Assembly: GCA_963667605.2 (NCBI GenBank)
Contig: CAXXUZ010000003.1
Location: forward strand, 930,001-994,000
Direction of reading: 5' to 3'
DNA length: 64,000 nt
Source: JADLGL01 sp963667605
Lineage (GTDB): Bacteria > Pseudomonadota > Alphaproteobacteria > Rhizobiales > Kaistiaceae
Within the stretch, counting starts at the first letter, position 1. Each line of letters opens with the position of its first letter. Shown here in pieces: positions 37,587 through 45,567 of this stretch. A model generated the notes under the pieces. That model made no database searches. It was not told where the DNA came from and saw only the letters and a program-made list of their open reading frames with translations. A program made the translations under genes and the position numbers.

Positions 37587-37728
37587 TTACTTCAGGGGAA
37601 GGGTTGGTTTGAAGCTCGGAGGCGAGAAGACCAGCAAGGTCATGAAAAGCTGTCGCGCCTTGGCCGGCTCGCCATTCTCCATATGGAGTTCCATCGCCCT
37701 CCGATAGACCGAGATAGCGCCTGCAGTC
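37587..37728 (-). pseudogene. C-terminal remnant of a TPR-like protein
   Basis: Reading leftward from about 37713 gives ISVYRRAMELHMENGEPAKA followed by RQLFMTLLVFSPPSFKPTLP and a TAA at 37587. It looks like the last helix pair of a tetratricopeptide-type protein. There is no start; an in-frame TGA lies just upstream, and the fragment begins where the duplicated promoter module of the beta-propeller genes starts (CCTGCAG at 37721). The rest of the 37421-37851 gap holds no other gene. The family is not identified. Confidence 0.45.
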
Positions 37729-37868
37729 GCTCAATTATCGCCTAGCTATTCCCAGACAACTCTGGCAACTTCAACGAGTGTTACCCAGGTGTTACCAAAA
37801 GCAACTCAGGTCGCGCTGATTTGCGACCTAGATCTATAGGGAGGAATACAAATGAAAAGGATTGCTTT
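37721..37868 (+). repeat. Duplicated promoter/leader module, copy 1
   Basis: About 145 bases here match 39121-39266 at roughly 80% identity, starting at CCTGCAGTC and running through a shared ATTATCGCCTAGCTATTCC block and GATCTATAGGGAGG into the first codons of the downstream gene. The conservation covers regulatory DNA, the ribosome-binding site GGGAGG and the signal-peptide start. It arose by tandem duplication of the gene with its promoter. Confidence 0.85.
37778..37796 (+). promoter_or_regulatory. Direct-repeat operator candidate, copy 1
   Basis: GTGTTACC occurs twice with a three-base CAG spacer, an 11-base period equal to one helical turn. It lies about 55 bases before the ATG at 37852. 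The paralogous promoter has the same arrangement with a shared base change in both units (see 39180-39198), suggesting selection on the pair. A regulator is inferred; none is identified. Confidence 0.5.
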
Positions 37869-37954
37869 GATGGGGGCCGGTGCGGCCCTAATTGCGACGG
37901 GCGGTATCGTTGATGGGGGCCGGTGCGGCCCTAATTGCGACGGGCGGTATCGTT
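37869..37954 (+). repeat. Perfect 43-bp tandem duplication in the signal-peptide region
   Basis: Bases 37869-37911 are repeated exactly at 37912-37954. The unit starts GATGGGGGCC and ends GGTATCGTT, with two further bases of junction homology (TT). Because 43 is not a multiple of three, translation from the natural ATG at 37852 (MKRIALMGAGAALIATGGIV) leaves the frame after the first copy and stops near 37986. Removing one copy restores one frame through the whole beta-propeller. Zero divergence means the event is very recent. Confidence 0.95.
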
Positions 37955-38899
37955 CGGCTGGCTCAGGAAGAGGCGACCCCGTTTGAGGCCGGCCCGGTGC
38001 TTGGTGTGAATGTTGACGACGTGTTCGTGCCGCTCTCCGACAACGTGAAGGTTTATGGCGGGATCGTTAATGCGGAGAGCTGCGCCTACGATCCGGTCGG
38101 CGGGCACATCGTCGCCATCAATCGGGGCGCATCAAATAACCGATTCCCCAACGACGGGTTTATATCGCTGATCAATTCTGATGGGACGGTACACGCGCCG
38201 CGCTGGGTCCGCTTCACCAACGACAATGGTGTGGTGATCAACCACCCGCTCGGTAGCCACATTGCCGATGGGGTGCTCTACATTCTAGATTATGATGGCG
38301 GCGAACGGACGCTTGTCGTCGGACGCAATGGTGCCGAGTTCGGCCCCAGTACCGATCGTGAGGCCCATGTTCGGATGTTCGACATGGCGACCGGTGCACC
38401 GCTCGGCGGTCTTATTGTGCCCGATTCCAGGGGTTTCAACGACCTCACAATCGCGGCGGACGGCACAATCTACGCCACGGAATCAAGCAGGCCAGGGCGG
38501 ATCTTCCAAGTCAATACCGACGGGACTTGGTCCGTTTTGATCGAGGGCGACGTTCTGAACCGGCCCAATGGTATTGACTTCGACAATGACGGCAATCTTG
38601 TCGTGGTCATGATCGGAAGCGACGAGGTGCTCACTTTCAATTTGGCGGGCGAGTTGCTTATGACCGAACACGCTGTGCAATCCGGGAGTGACGGCCTGGT
38701 GATAATGGCGGACGGAACCAAGTATGTGAGTTCCGTGCGGCTCGGCGGCGTCTCGATGATTCCCCCGGGCGGAGAGGCAGTTCTTATTGCCGAGGGCATC
38801 CCGAATGCAGCATCAATGTGCTATGATTCCGGCGCCAATCAGCTAGTGATTCCGATGTCGTCGCGCAACTCATTCTCCTACATCCAGCTAGGTATGTAG
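37892..38899 (+). CDS. Secreted SMP-30/NHL-like beta-propeller protein, paralogue 1 (start disrupted by duplication)
   Basis: The 335-residue open frame encodes a six-bladed propeller-like protein with repeated DGTIYATE-, NPNGID- and DGTKYVSS-like blades, similar throughout to the next gene. The natural start ATG at 37852, after GGGAGG, is out of frame owing to the 43-bp duplication. In-frame options are a TTG at 37892 or the duplicated ATG at 37913, which gives MGAGAALIATGGIV and lacks the two basic residues of the signal peptide. The gene may be silenced, poorly exported or phase-variable. Ligand and function are unknown; a lactonase-like role is only a family possibility. Confidence 0.7.
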   Translation: MRRAVSLMGAGAALIATGGIVRLAQEEATPFEAGPVLGVNVDDVFVPLSDNVKVYGGIVNAESCAYDPVGGHIVAINRGASNNRFPNDGFISLINSDGTVHAPRWVRFTNDNGVVINHPLGSHIADGVLYILDYDGGERTLVVGRNGAEFGPSTDREAHVRMFDMATGAPLGGLIVPDSRGFNDLTIAADGTIYATESSRPGRIFQVNTDGTWSVLIEGDVLNRPNGIDFDNDGNLVVVMIGSDEVLTFNLAGELLMTEHAVQSGSDGLVIMADGTKYVSSVRLGGVSMIPPGGEAVLIAEGIPNAASMCYDSGANQLVIPMSSRNSFSYIQLGM

Positions 38900-38923
38900 G
38901 ACCACCGCTGCCCGAAAAATATC

Positions 38924-38953
38924 CGCCGGCGTTCTCGGACGCCGGCGTTTTTT
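38924..38953 (+). terminator. Rho-independent terminator after paralogue 1
   Basis: A nine-base-pair stem CGCCGGCGT / ACGCCGGCG with a six-base loop is followed by six Ts, 25 bases after the stop codon. The rest of the 38900-39251 gap is the duplicated promoter module (from 39121) and about 170 bases in which I see no gene. Confidence 0.9.
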
Positions 38954-39120
38954 GCGCCGGCCCTGCCACCTGGTTTGCTGCAAATCGAACCGCGGCCGCA
39001 AGTCAACGAGCGGTCGCCGCCAGGCCATAGAATAACGCGCTCCCGGCATGCCAAGATGAACGACGTCGCGGCGACACCACTTCCAGATTGAATTATTCAC
39101 CAGTGGGTCGCGTAGGTAGC

Positions 39121-39266
39121 ACCTGCAGTCACACGATTATCGCCTAGCTATTCCAATACAACTCTAGCAACTTCATTGAGTGTCACACAGGTGTCACTAC
39201 AAGCAACTCAAGTCACGTTGATGAGCGATCAAGATCTATAGGGAGGAACGAATGAAGAGGATTATC
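39121..39266 (+). repeat. Duplicated promoter/leader module, copy 2
   Basis: Counterpart of 37721-37868. It has the same left boundary (CCTGCAGTC), the same ATTATCGCCTAGCTATTCC block, the direct-repeat pair, and AGATCTATAGGGAGG before the ATG. Differences are scattered substitutions and small indels, so the duplication is old compared with the 43-bp event in copy 1. Confidence 0.85.
39180..39198 (+). promoter_or_regulatory. Direct-repeat operator candidate, copy 2
   Basis: GTGTCACA, CAG, GTGTCACT: the same 11-base-period direct repeat as in copy 1, with T changed to C at position 5 of both units. It lies about 55 bases before the ATG at 39252, the same distance as in copy 1. Confidence 0.5.
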
Positions 39267-40214
39267 GGCATTGGAGCCGCGGCGGCTCTTGTCGTTGCCA
39301 GCGGAGTGGTTCTCGCCCAGGAGGGGATCGGTCGTAACGATCCGCAAGGAAACTTTCGCCCCCTCAGCGAGAATCTGCGGGTCATCGGCGGTTTCGACTT
39401 CGCCGAGAGCTGCTCCTACGACGCGTCCCGCGAACTAATCGTGGTGCCGAATATGGGCAACCGCGCCGGGGACGGGTTCTTCAATGATGGATGGGTGTCG
39501 CTGATCAATCACGACGGCACGGTGAATACCCTTCAGTGGCTCACGACCAATGAAGACACCGGCGCATTCGTCAACGATCCGTTCGGCAGAGACATCGTCA
39601 ATGGTGTTCTCTACCTCGCCGATCGGACTGGCGGCACCGGCGATGATGATCCCAGCGTTGCCGTGGTCACCAGGTGGGATATGGCAACCGGCGAAATGCT
39701 TGGCTTTCATTCTGTGCCTGAATCGACTGGCTTTAACGACATTGCCGTGACCGAGGACGGCACGATCTATGCGTCGGATAGCGAAGCAAACCGTCTCTTC
39801 CAGGTCAATCCGGACGGCACGTGGTCGATATTGGTCGATGATAACGGCGAGAACAATCGCGAAGGCCCGGTCTTCCAGTTGCCGAACGGCGTCGCCATCG
39901 ATGGCAACGGCAACATTGTCGTCGTGAATATCTTCTCGAGCAACGTTCACACCTTCACCCCGGGTGGAGAGCTCATCGGAACCACCAACACCGTCGACGG
40001 TGGTGACGATGGCATCGTGATCATGGCTGACGGCACCCAATATGTGAGCAGCGTTCGCTTCGGTAGCGTTTCTCGTATTTCGCCCGATGGCACGGCCGAA
40101 CTCATCGCGGTCGGCATGCCGGGCGGCGCATCCATGTGCTACGATCCAGTCTCGAGTCAGCTGGTCGTTCCAATGGACAACGCCAACGCGTTGGTGTTCG
40201 TACCTCTAAACTAG
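39252..40214 (+). CDS. Secreted SMP-30/NHL-like beta-propeller protein, paralogue 2
   Basis: A 320-residue exported protein with an intact signal peptide (KRIIGIGAAAALVVASGVVLAQ, cleavage about residue 22) and a propeller-like mature part. It shares aligned blocks with paralogue 1: FAESCSYD, DGWVSLINHDGTV, GFNDIAVTEDGTIYAS, LPNGVAIDGNGNIVVV, DGIVIMADGTQYVSSVR and GGASMCYDP. The ribosome-binding site GGGAGG lies six bases upstream. It probably acts in the periplasm or outside the cell; the substrate is unknown. It is the functional member of the pair. Confidence 0.82.
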   Translation: MKRIIGIGAAAALVVASGVVLAQEGIGRNDPQGNFRPLSENLRVIGGFDFAESCSYDASRELIVVPNMGNRAGDGFFNDGWVSLINHDGTVNTLQWLTTNEDTGAFVNDPFGRDIVNGVLYLADRTGGTGDDDPSVAVVTRWDMATGEMLGFHSVPESTGFNDIAVTEDGTIYASDSEANRLFQVNPDGTWSILVDDNGENNREGPVFQLPNGVAIDGNGNIVVVNIFSSNVHTFTPGGELIGTTNTVDGGDDGIVIMADGTQYVSSVRFGSVSRISPDGTAELIAVGMPGGASMCYDPVSSQLVVPMDNANALVFVPLN

Positions 40215-40240
40215 TTGTCTAGCGTCTTCGACAAGTACAA

Positions 40241-40276
40241 CCGTCGGCGTCTTGTGACGCCGGCGGTTTCTTTTTG
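40241..40276 (+). terminator. Rho-independent terminator after paralogue 2
   Basis: An 11-base-pair stem CCGTCGGCGTC / GACGCCGGCGG with one G-T pair and a TTGT loop, followed by TTTCTTTTT, 26 bases after the stop. It also lies just beyond the convergent FG-GAP gene and may terminate only the plus-strand transcript. Confidence 0.88.
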
Positions 40277-40284
40277 GGGCGCGC

Positions 40285-41319
40285 CTACCTGTTCGGTCGC
40301 ACGAGCACCAACGCTCCATCCTGAAGGCCGACGATGAAGACCGGCCGTCCTTCGGTAACCATTTTCCCGATCGCGGCGACGATCGGTGCACCCAGCGGCA
40401 CCGATGCGATGTCGACAATCGAACTGCCGCGAAGGCCAACAATCCTGAGTGTCGATCGGTCGTCAGCGGGCAGCGCCAGATCGGCCAAGCCGTCACGATT
40501 GGCATCGGCGACAGCGGCAAGGCCGAGTTCGGTTGATCCGATTACATGGTTCGAAAAGCCTTTCGCGGCCGCCAGCAGCATCAATCGCCCGCCTCGCATC
40601 GTCCAAATGTCGAGCCGGCCGCCGATATGCGGCGTCTTGACGATCGCGATGTCGAGTGCGCCGTCACCGTTGAAATCGGCGATGCCGGCGACATTGAGCC
40701 AGCGATGGGTGAGCCCGATCGGTGGGATACTGGCTCGCTCAACCAGAGCGCTCCCCGGCACGCTATAGATCGCGATCGCCGCCCCGGTCGCCAGTCCGGA
40801 CCGGATCACCACGACATCGTTGCGGCCATGGCCGTCGATATCGGCGATCCGCAGCGTTATATCCTCGAACACATGGCCAGGATCGAGGGTAATCGTGTTG
40901 CACAGGCCGGAATCGTCAACCACGATCAAACTCCCGCCCTCAATCCGATCGCCGAGAATACCGTGATCATAGCGGGTGGTCGGATTGCCATACCAAGCCT
41001 CGACGATGCCCGGCCCGTCGGCAGTGGCGATCGCTCCGCCAGGAATTCCGTCGCGGGCTGACTTATGCACCGGCGGCCGGCTCGGCGACAAACAAAGCAC
41101 CTCGTCGCAGGGCATTGCTCGATACCAACGCCCGGCCTCCACATAGACCTCGTCGCCGATTTGACGGAGTGTCGAAACCGGCTGACCGAGGTCAACGATT
41201 TCAGCGCTCCAAGCGCGGGACTGCGCGGCAGGAGAGACGAGGGTAGTCGCCAGAGCACCGGCGCTCAGCAACAGCGCCGCGATCGCGGTGGTGGCGCGGA
41301 GTCGAGCTCTCGCGGGCAA
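40285..41319 (-). CDS. Secreted FG-GAP/VCBS-repeat protein
   Basis: A 344-residue exported protein with a signal peptide (ATTAIAALLLSAGALATTL, about residues 9-27) and FG-GAP/VCBS-type repeats carrying Ca-binding-like loops: ADIDGHGRNDVVVI, ADFNGDGALDIAIV and ADANRDGLADLALP. These loops are spaced along an integrin-like propeller. The function is unknown; such proteins are usually extracellular or surface-bound. It follows the aldo/keto reductase by two bases on the same strand. Confidence 0.8.
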   Translation of the reverse strand: MPARARLRATTAIAALLLSAGALATTLVSPAAQSRAWSAEIVDLGQPVSTLRQIGDEVYVEAGRWYRAMPCDEVLCLSPSRPPVHKSARDGIPGGAIATADGPGIVEAWYGNPTTRYDHGILGDRIEGGSLIVVDDSGLCNTITLDPGHVFEDITLRIADIDGHGRNDVVVIRSGLATGAAIAIYSVPGSALVERASIPPIGLTHRWLNVAGIADFNGDGALDIAIVKTPHIGGRLDIWTMRGGRLMLLAAAKGFSNHVIGSTELGLAAVADANRDGLADLALPADDRSTLRIVGLRGSSIVDIASVPLGAPIVAAIGKMVTEGRPVFIVGLQDGALVLVRPNR

Positions 41320-41321
41320 GG

Positions 41322-42107
41322 TCAGACTGATGGCCCGCGGCCGATCGCGTCCAAGGCCGCAAATTCCTCGTCCGTCATTTGAATGGAAGCGGCAGCGACG
41401 TTCTCCTCCAGATGCGCGACTTTGCCGGTACCCGGAATCGGCAATATCACCGGGCTGCGCTTTAAGAGCCAGGCCAACGCAATTTGGCTCGGCGTGGCCC
41501 GCTCGGCCAACGCATCAAGAGAAGGACCGGCCGCTGCAAGATCGCCGGCCGCGAGAGGATACCAGGGCATGAAGCCGATACCTTCGGCTCCGCAAAAATC
41601 GAGCACATCCTCACTGGTGCGATCAGTGAGATTGTAGCGATTTTGCACTGTCGCCACCGGGAAGAACCGCAGCGCTGCCTCGATCTCCTCGACCGAGACT
41701 TCGCTCAGCCCGACATGACGGATGATGCCCGAATCGTGCATCTGTTTGATCACCGCGAACTGCTCGTCGCGTGGCACCTTCTCGTCAATGCGGTGAAGTT
41801 GCCAGAGGTCGATCCGCTCGACGCCGAGGCGTTGTATGCTTTTCATCGCCCTGCGTCGCAGATAGTCGGGTCGGCCATTTCTCGTCCACCGGTACTGCGC
41901 CGTCCGTTCCAGCCCCGCCTTGGTCGCGATGATGATCTCGCCATAAGGATGAAGTGCCTCGCGCAGGAGTCGCTCGCTGACTTCGGGCCCATAGGAGTCG
42001 GCCGTGTCGACGAAATTGACATTGAGTTCAGGCAACCGTTTCAACGTTCGTCTGGCCTCGTCCGGATCGTCGGGTTCGCCCCAGATTCCCTTGCCAGTCA
42101 CCCGCAT
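41322..42107 (-). CDS. Aldo/keto reductase, 5' end without a canonical start
   Basis: NADPH-dependent oxidoreductase fold. Motifs are FVDTADSYGPEVSERLL (catalytic Asp/Tyr), IIATKAGL, LWQLHRID, HVGLSEVSVEEIEAAL and PIPGTGKVAHLEEN. The internal ATG at 42107 would drop the first barrel strand. Family homology continues upstream in frame (GGNLTVNRLGFGAM) to about 42165, but the frame back to the TGA at 42201-42203 has no ATG, GTG or TTG. A mutated start codon or use of a CTG are possible. It otherwise reads intact to the C-terminus. Confidence 0.8.
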   Translation of the reverse strand: MRVTGKGIWGEPDDPDEARRTLKRLPELNVNFVDTADSYGPEVSERLLREALHPYGEIIIATKAGLERTAQYRWTRNGRPDYLRRRAMKSIQRLGVERIDLWQLHRIDEKVPRDEQFAVIKQMHDSGIIRHVGLSEVSVEEIEAALRFFPVATVQNRYNLTDRTSEDVLDFCGAEGIGFMPWYPLAAGDLAAAGPSLDALAERATPSQIALAWLLKRSPVILPIPGTGKVAHLEENVAAASIQMTDEEFAALDAIGRGPSV

Positions 42108-42341
42108 CGCGCCAAAACCGAGGCGATTGACCGTGAGATTGCCGCCGATCGCGAACTGTCCGGACAGGGCAGCGTAGGGAGACGGGCCTGATTCGCTCGT
42201 TCAGCGTGCCTTTCGCAAATGAAGGAATATCGCGCGGAGATAAGAGCACAGGTCAGCGTCCGCAAAGAAAAGCGCCAGGGACGCTTGACCCTTACCCAAC
42301 GTTAGGCCGCATCTAGCTCAATGTCGCAAGGCAAAGGGACC

Positions 42342-43112
42342 ATGAAACGGTATACTGTAAACCAAGTGGCGCGCCTCTCCCGCGTAACGGTCAGGACGCT
42401 CCATTTCTATGATGAGATAGGTCTCCTCAAGCCAGCCTATTATGGCGAAAATGGCTATCGATATTACGAGAACGAGCAGCTCCTCTTCCTCCAGCAAATC
42501 ATGTTCTATCGCGAACTCGGCGTGCCGCTGGAGCAAATCAAGACGATGTTGACGAGCCCCGATTTCGATCGGCTTGAGGCCCTCAGGGCGCATCGTTCGA
42601 GATTGGAGGGAGAGGTCGAACGCTACGGCCGCTTGATCCGGACCATCGATGACAGCATCGACGAACTCAACGGAGCCTGGACAATGGCAAATGATCGTAG
42701 GTTCGAGGGCTTCTCGCCCGAGAAGCAACGGCAGTATGAACAACAACTTGTTGACCGCTATGGCGATGACGTCAAGGCCAAGATTGCCGGCAGTAGGCAA
42801 CGGATCAAGGGCTGGACCAAGGCCGACTTCGAAAGCTCCCATGGTGCATGGACCGACTTCCTTGCTGCGCTCGGCTCATTGGCGCAAGAGGGCCACGCGG
42901 CCGATTCAGCGAAGGTCCAGGTCTTAATCCCGACCCATCGGAAATGGCTGGAATCCTATTGGACCCCTGTCCGCGCCTCTTATATCGGCCTCGGCCAGCT
43001 CTATGCTGGGCATCCGGATTTCCGCAAGCAATTCGACGCCGTTCATCTCGGCCTTGCGGATTTCTGCGCCGATGCGATGCGGGTCTATGCCGAGCGGGAG
43101 CTCAGCCAATAG
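42342..43112 (+). CDS. MerR-family regulator with TipAS antibiotic-recognition domain
   Basis: A 256-residue activator-type regulator. The N-terminal MerR winged helix begins MKRYTVNQVARLSRVTVRTL and includes YYGENGYRYYENEQLLFLQQI. A coiled-coil helix follows, and the C-terminal half (about residues 130-255) matches the TipAS domain, which in TipA binds thiopeptide-like compounds. Residues such as YTPVRASYIGLGQLY-like WTPVRASYIGLGQLYAGHP are in place. The ATG at 42342 fits better than 42321. The region 42108-42320 before it holds its promoter and that of the divergent reductase. Confidence 0.88.
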   Translation: MKRYTVNQVARLSRVTVRTLHFYDEIGLLKPAYYGENGYRYYENEQLLFLQQIMFYRELGVPLEQIKTMLTSPDFDRLEALRAHRSRLEGEVERYGRLIRTIDDSIDELNGAWTMANDRRFEGFSPEKQRQYEQQLVDRYGDDVKAKIAGSRQRIKGWTKADFESSHGAWTDFLAALGSLAQEGHAADSAKVQVLIPTHRKWLESYWTPVRASYIGLGQLYAGHPDFRKQFDAVHLGLADFCADAMRVYAERELSQ

Positions 43113-43158
43113 CTGCGGTGGCCGTTTCCGGGCCGGCCCTCTGGGTCGTTGCGCGCCC

Positions 43159-44271
43159 TCATCGCGGCACGATTTTGAACACGCGGCCGTCAAGGGCGAT
43201 GATGTAGAGTTCGCCCTCCGCGTCGACGCCGAAAGACGAGACCCGTCCGACATCACCGACGTTCCAGGAGGTGACATCGCTCACCGACCCTTTGACGTAG
43301 CGGAACGAGCGGACAAAGCCATTGCAATAGTCGGAGAAGAAATAGTGTCCGTCGAGTGCCGGGATCGCGGAGCCGCGATAGACATAGCCGCCGGTGATAG
43401 AGCAACCGGTTGAATGGGAATACTCATGGATCGGCAGGACCAAACCGGTCTCGTCGCACGCCCGGGGCTGGAAGCAGTGGGCGCCCTCCATGGTACTCCA
43501 GCCGAGATTGGCGCCGGCATCGGCGATGGTGATGATGCTCACCTCTTCCCAGGCGCCCTGTCCGACATCGGCGATATAAAGGTCCTCGCCGTCGAACGCG
43601 GCGCGCCACGGATTGCGAAGGCCCCACACGAACGCTTCAGGGACGCCGCCGCCATCGGCCCAAGGATTGGTCGGCGGGATGGCGTAGGGATCGCCATTGT
43701 CGATATCGATACGGAGGATTTTGGCGAGCAGGCTGTCACGGTTTTGGCCGTTGCCGAAGGCGTCATTGGCGGCGCCACCGTCACCGGTGGCGATATAAAG
43801 ATAACCGTCCGGCCCGAAGCCGATCCAGCCGCCATTGTGATTGCCGGCCGGTTGATTGAATCCGATGATTAACACCGCAGATCCGTGATTGGCGCGGTTG
43901 ATATCCGATGACGCCTGATATTCTACGATGCGCGTATCGCCGCCTCTATTGGTGTAGTTGACGAAGAACCGGCCATTGCTAGCGTAGTCGGCGTGGAAGG
44001 CGAGACCCAGTAGGCCACGCTCGCCGCCATAGCCGACGAGGTCACCGATGTTGAGGAACGGTTCCGCCAGCAATTCGCCATCATCGACGATCCAAATTTG
44101 GCCAGGCTGATCGACAACGAACAACCGATTGTCGCCCGGCGGCGAGGCAACGAAAACAGGAGCTTGGAACCCGTCCGCTACCAATTGAACGCCAATGTCC
44201 TGAGCGGCCGTCGCCATCGGCCAGAGGATCGCGATGAGCACCACAACAACGGGCTTTAATCGAGAACGCAT
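43159..44271 (-). CDS. PQQ-dependent soluble aldose sugar dehydrogenase (YliI/Asd family)
   Basis: An exported 370-residue six-bladed propeller. The signal peptide (RSRLKPVVVVLIAILWPMATAAQ) ends near residue 22. Family motifs are VASPPGDNRLFVVDQPGQI, GERGLLGLAFHADY, NHNGGWIGFGPDGYLYIATG with the catalytic His region, and EAFVWGLRNPWR. It probably oxidises aldose sugars in the periplasm with PQQ as cofactor, although PQQ synthesis genes are not in this window. The ATG at 44271 is preferred over 44310 because it precedes the signal peptide directly. Confidence 0.86.
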   Translation of the reverse strand: MRSRLKPVVVVLIAILWPMATAAQDIGVQLVADGFQAPVFVASPPGDNRLFVVDQPGQIWIVDDGELLAEPFLNIGDLVGYGGERGLLGLAFHADYASNGRFFVNYTNRGGDTRIVEYQASSDINRANHGSAVLIIGFNQPAGNHNGGWIGFGPDGYLYIATGDGGAANDAFGNGQNRDSLLAKILRIDIDNGDPYAIPPTNPWADGGGVPEAFVWGLRNPWRAAFDGEDLYIADVGQGAWEEVSIITIADAGANLGWSTMEGAHCFQPRACDETGLVLPIHEYSHSTGCSITGGYVYRGSAIPALDGHYFFSDYCNGFVRSFRYVKGSVSDVTSWNVGDVGRVSSFGVDAEGELYIIALDGRVFKIVPR

Positions 44272-44593
44272 CGGGAAGCCTCCGCCAATTTGGTGCCATG
44301 CTATCGCCACCCGCTCCGCCTGTCACCGGGAGTCGGCCCAACTAAGTCGTTCAAAAAACCGCGAGGCCTCGAACGGGCGGAGGCTGCGAATTGAAGGTAG
44401 AGGCCTCTTGCCGGTTTCCCCATGTGCATCTCGTCGATTGCCGGCGCCGCCGCGAAGGCGCGCGACATCCTTGATCACATAGCCATATTGGCCGTGCGCT
44501 CGGTGGCTGCTAATAGGGTCCAAGGCAGCGGGGACCAACGCCCCCGGAATCCATCAACGGTACCGGCCTCGCCCCAAGGGGCAGGAGTATTTC

Positions 44594-45556
44594 GTGAGTC
44601 ATACCCTTCATCATTTGCGTAAAGCGCGGCTTCAGCGCAGCGAACTCGCAGTACCCGGCTCCAACCCCGGCATGATCGAAAAGGCAGCCGCCTCCGCGGC
44701 GGACTATGTCTTCCTCGACATCGAAGACGCTGTGGCCCCGCCCGATAAGGACGCTGCGCGGCGTAACATCATCGCCGCCCTCCACGAAATCGACTGGAAG
44801 ACATCGGGCAAGACGGTCTCGGTCCGGATCAACGGCCTCGACACACATTACATGTATCGCGACGTCGTTGATTTGATGGAGCAAGCCGTGGACAGGTTCG
44901 ATACAATCCTCGTGCCCAAGGTCGGCGTACCCTCTGATCTTTATGCTGTCGATATGCTGATCACCCAGATCGAGGCGGCGAAAGGTTACCAGAGCAAGGT
45001 CGGTCTCGAGGCGTTGATAGAAACCGCGCTCGGAATGGCCAACGTCGAGGCGATCGCGGCGTTTCCGGGTCGGCTCGAGGCCCTCCATTTCGGCGTCGCC
45101 GACTATGCTGCCAGTGTCCGCAAGCGCACTGTCAATATCGGTGGCCAGAGCCCCGACTATCCGTATGATATGTGGCACTCGGCACTGACCCGAATGACGG
45201 TCGCCTGTCGTGCCTATGGTCTTCGCCCGATCGACGGCCCCTTCGGCGATTTCAAGGATCCCGAAGGCTACAGCAGCGCCGCGCGCCGCGCCGCCGCCCT
45301 CGGGATCGAGGGCAAATGGGCGATTCATCCGAGCCAGATCGAGCTCGCCAATAAGGTGTTCTCGCCAAGCGCTAGCGAAGTCGAGCGCGCCCGGCGGATC
45401 ATTGTCGTATTGAAAGAAGCCGAGGTCGAAGGCCGTGGCGCCGCGGCGCTTGACGGTAAGATGATCGATGCGGCATCCGAACGGATGGCCCGCAACGTGC
45501 TCCTGATCCACGATGCCATCGAGAGGGCCGCCGAGGCTGGATCCGGCGGCGGCTGA
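44594..45556 (+). CDS. mcl: L-malyl-CoA / beta-methylmalyl-CoA lyase
   Basis: HpcH/HpaI-fold CoA lyase cleaving malyl-CoA to acetyl-CoA and glyoxylate. The 320-residue protein has RSELAVPGSNPGMIEKAAAS, VFLDIEDAVAPPDKDAARR, RINGLDTHYMYRD, the acid/base LIETALGMANVEAIA, and the C-terminal GPFGDFKDPEGYSSAARRAA with EGKWAIHPSQIELAN, all hallmarks of methylotroph malyl-CoA lyase. The start is the GTG at 44594. The gap of about 280 bases upstream (44311-44593) holds no gene and probably the promoter. mtkA and mtkB follow directly. Confidence 0.92.
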   Translation: MSHTLHHLRKARLQRSELAVPGSNPGMIEKAAASAADYVFLDIEDAVAPPDKDAARRNIIAALHEIDWKTSGKTVSVRINGLDTHYMYRDVVDLMEQAVDRFDTILVPKVGVPSDLYAVDMLITQIEAAKGYQSKVGLEALIETALGMANVEAIAAFPGRLEALHFGVADYAASVRKRTVNIGGQSPDYPYDMWHSALTRMTVACRAYGLRPIDGPFGDFKDPEGYSSAARRAAALGIEGKWAIHPSQIELANKVFSPSASEVERARRIIVVLKEAEVEGRGAAALDGKMIDAASERMARNVLLIHDAIERAAEAGSGGG

Positions 45557-45567
45557 ACGGACCCTCA

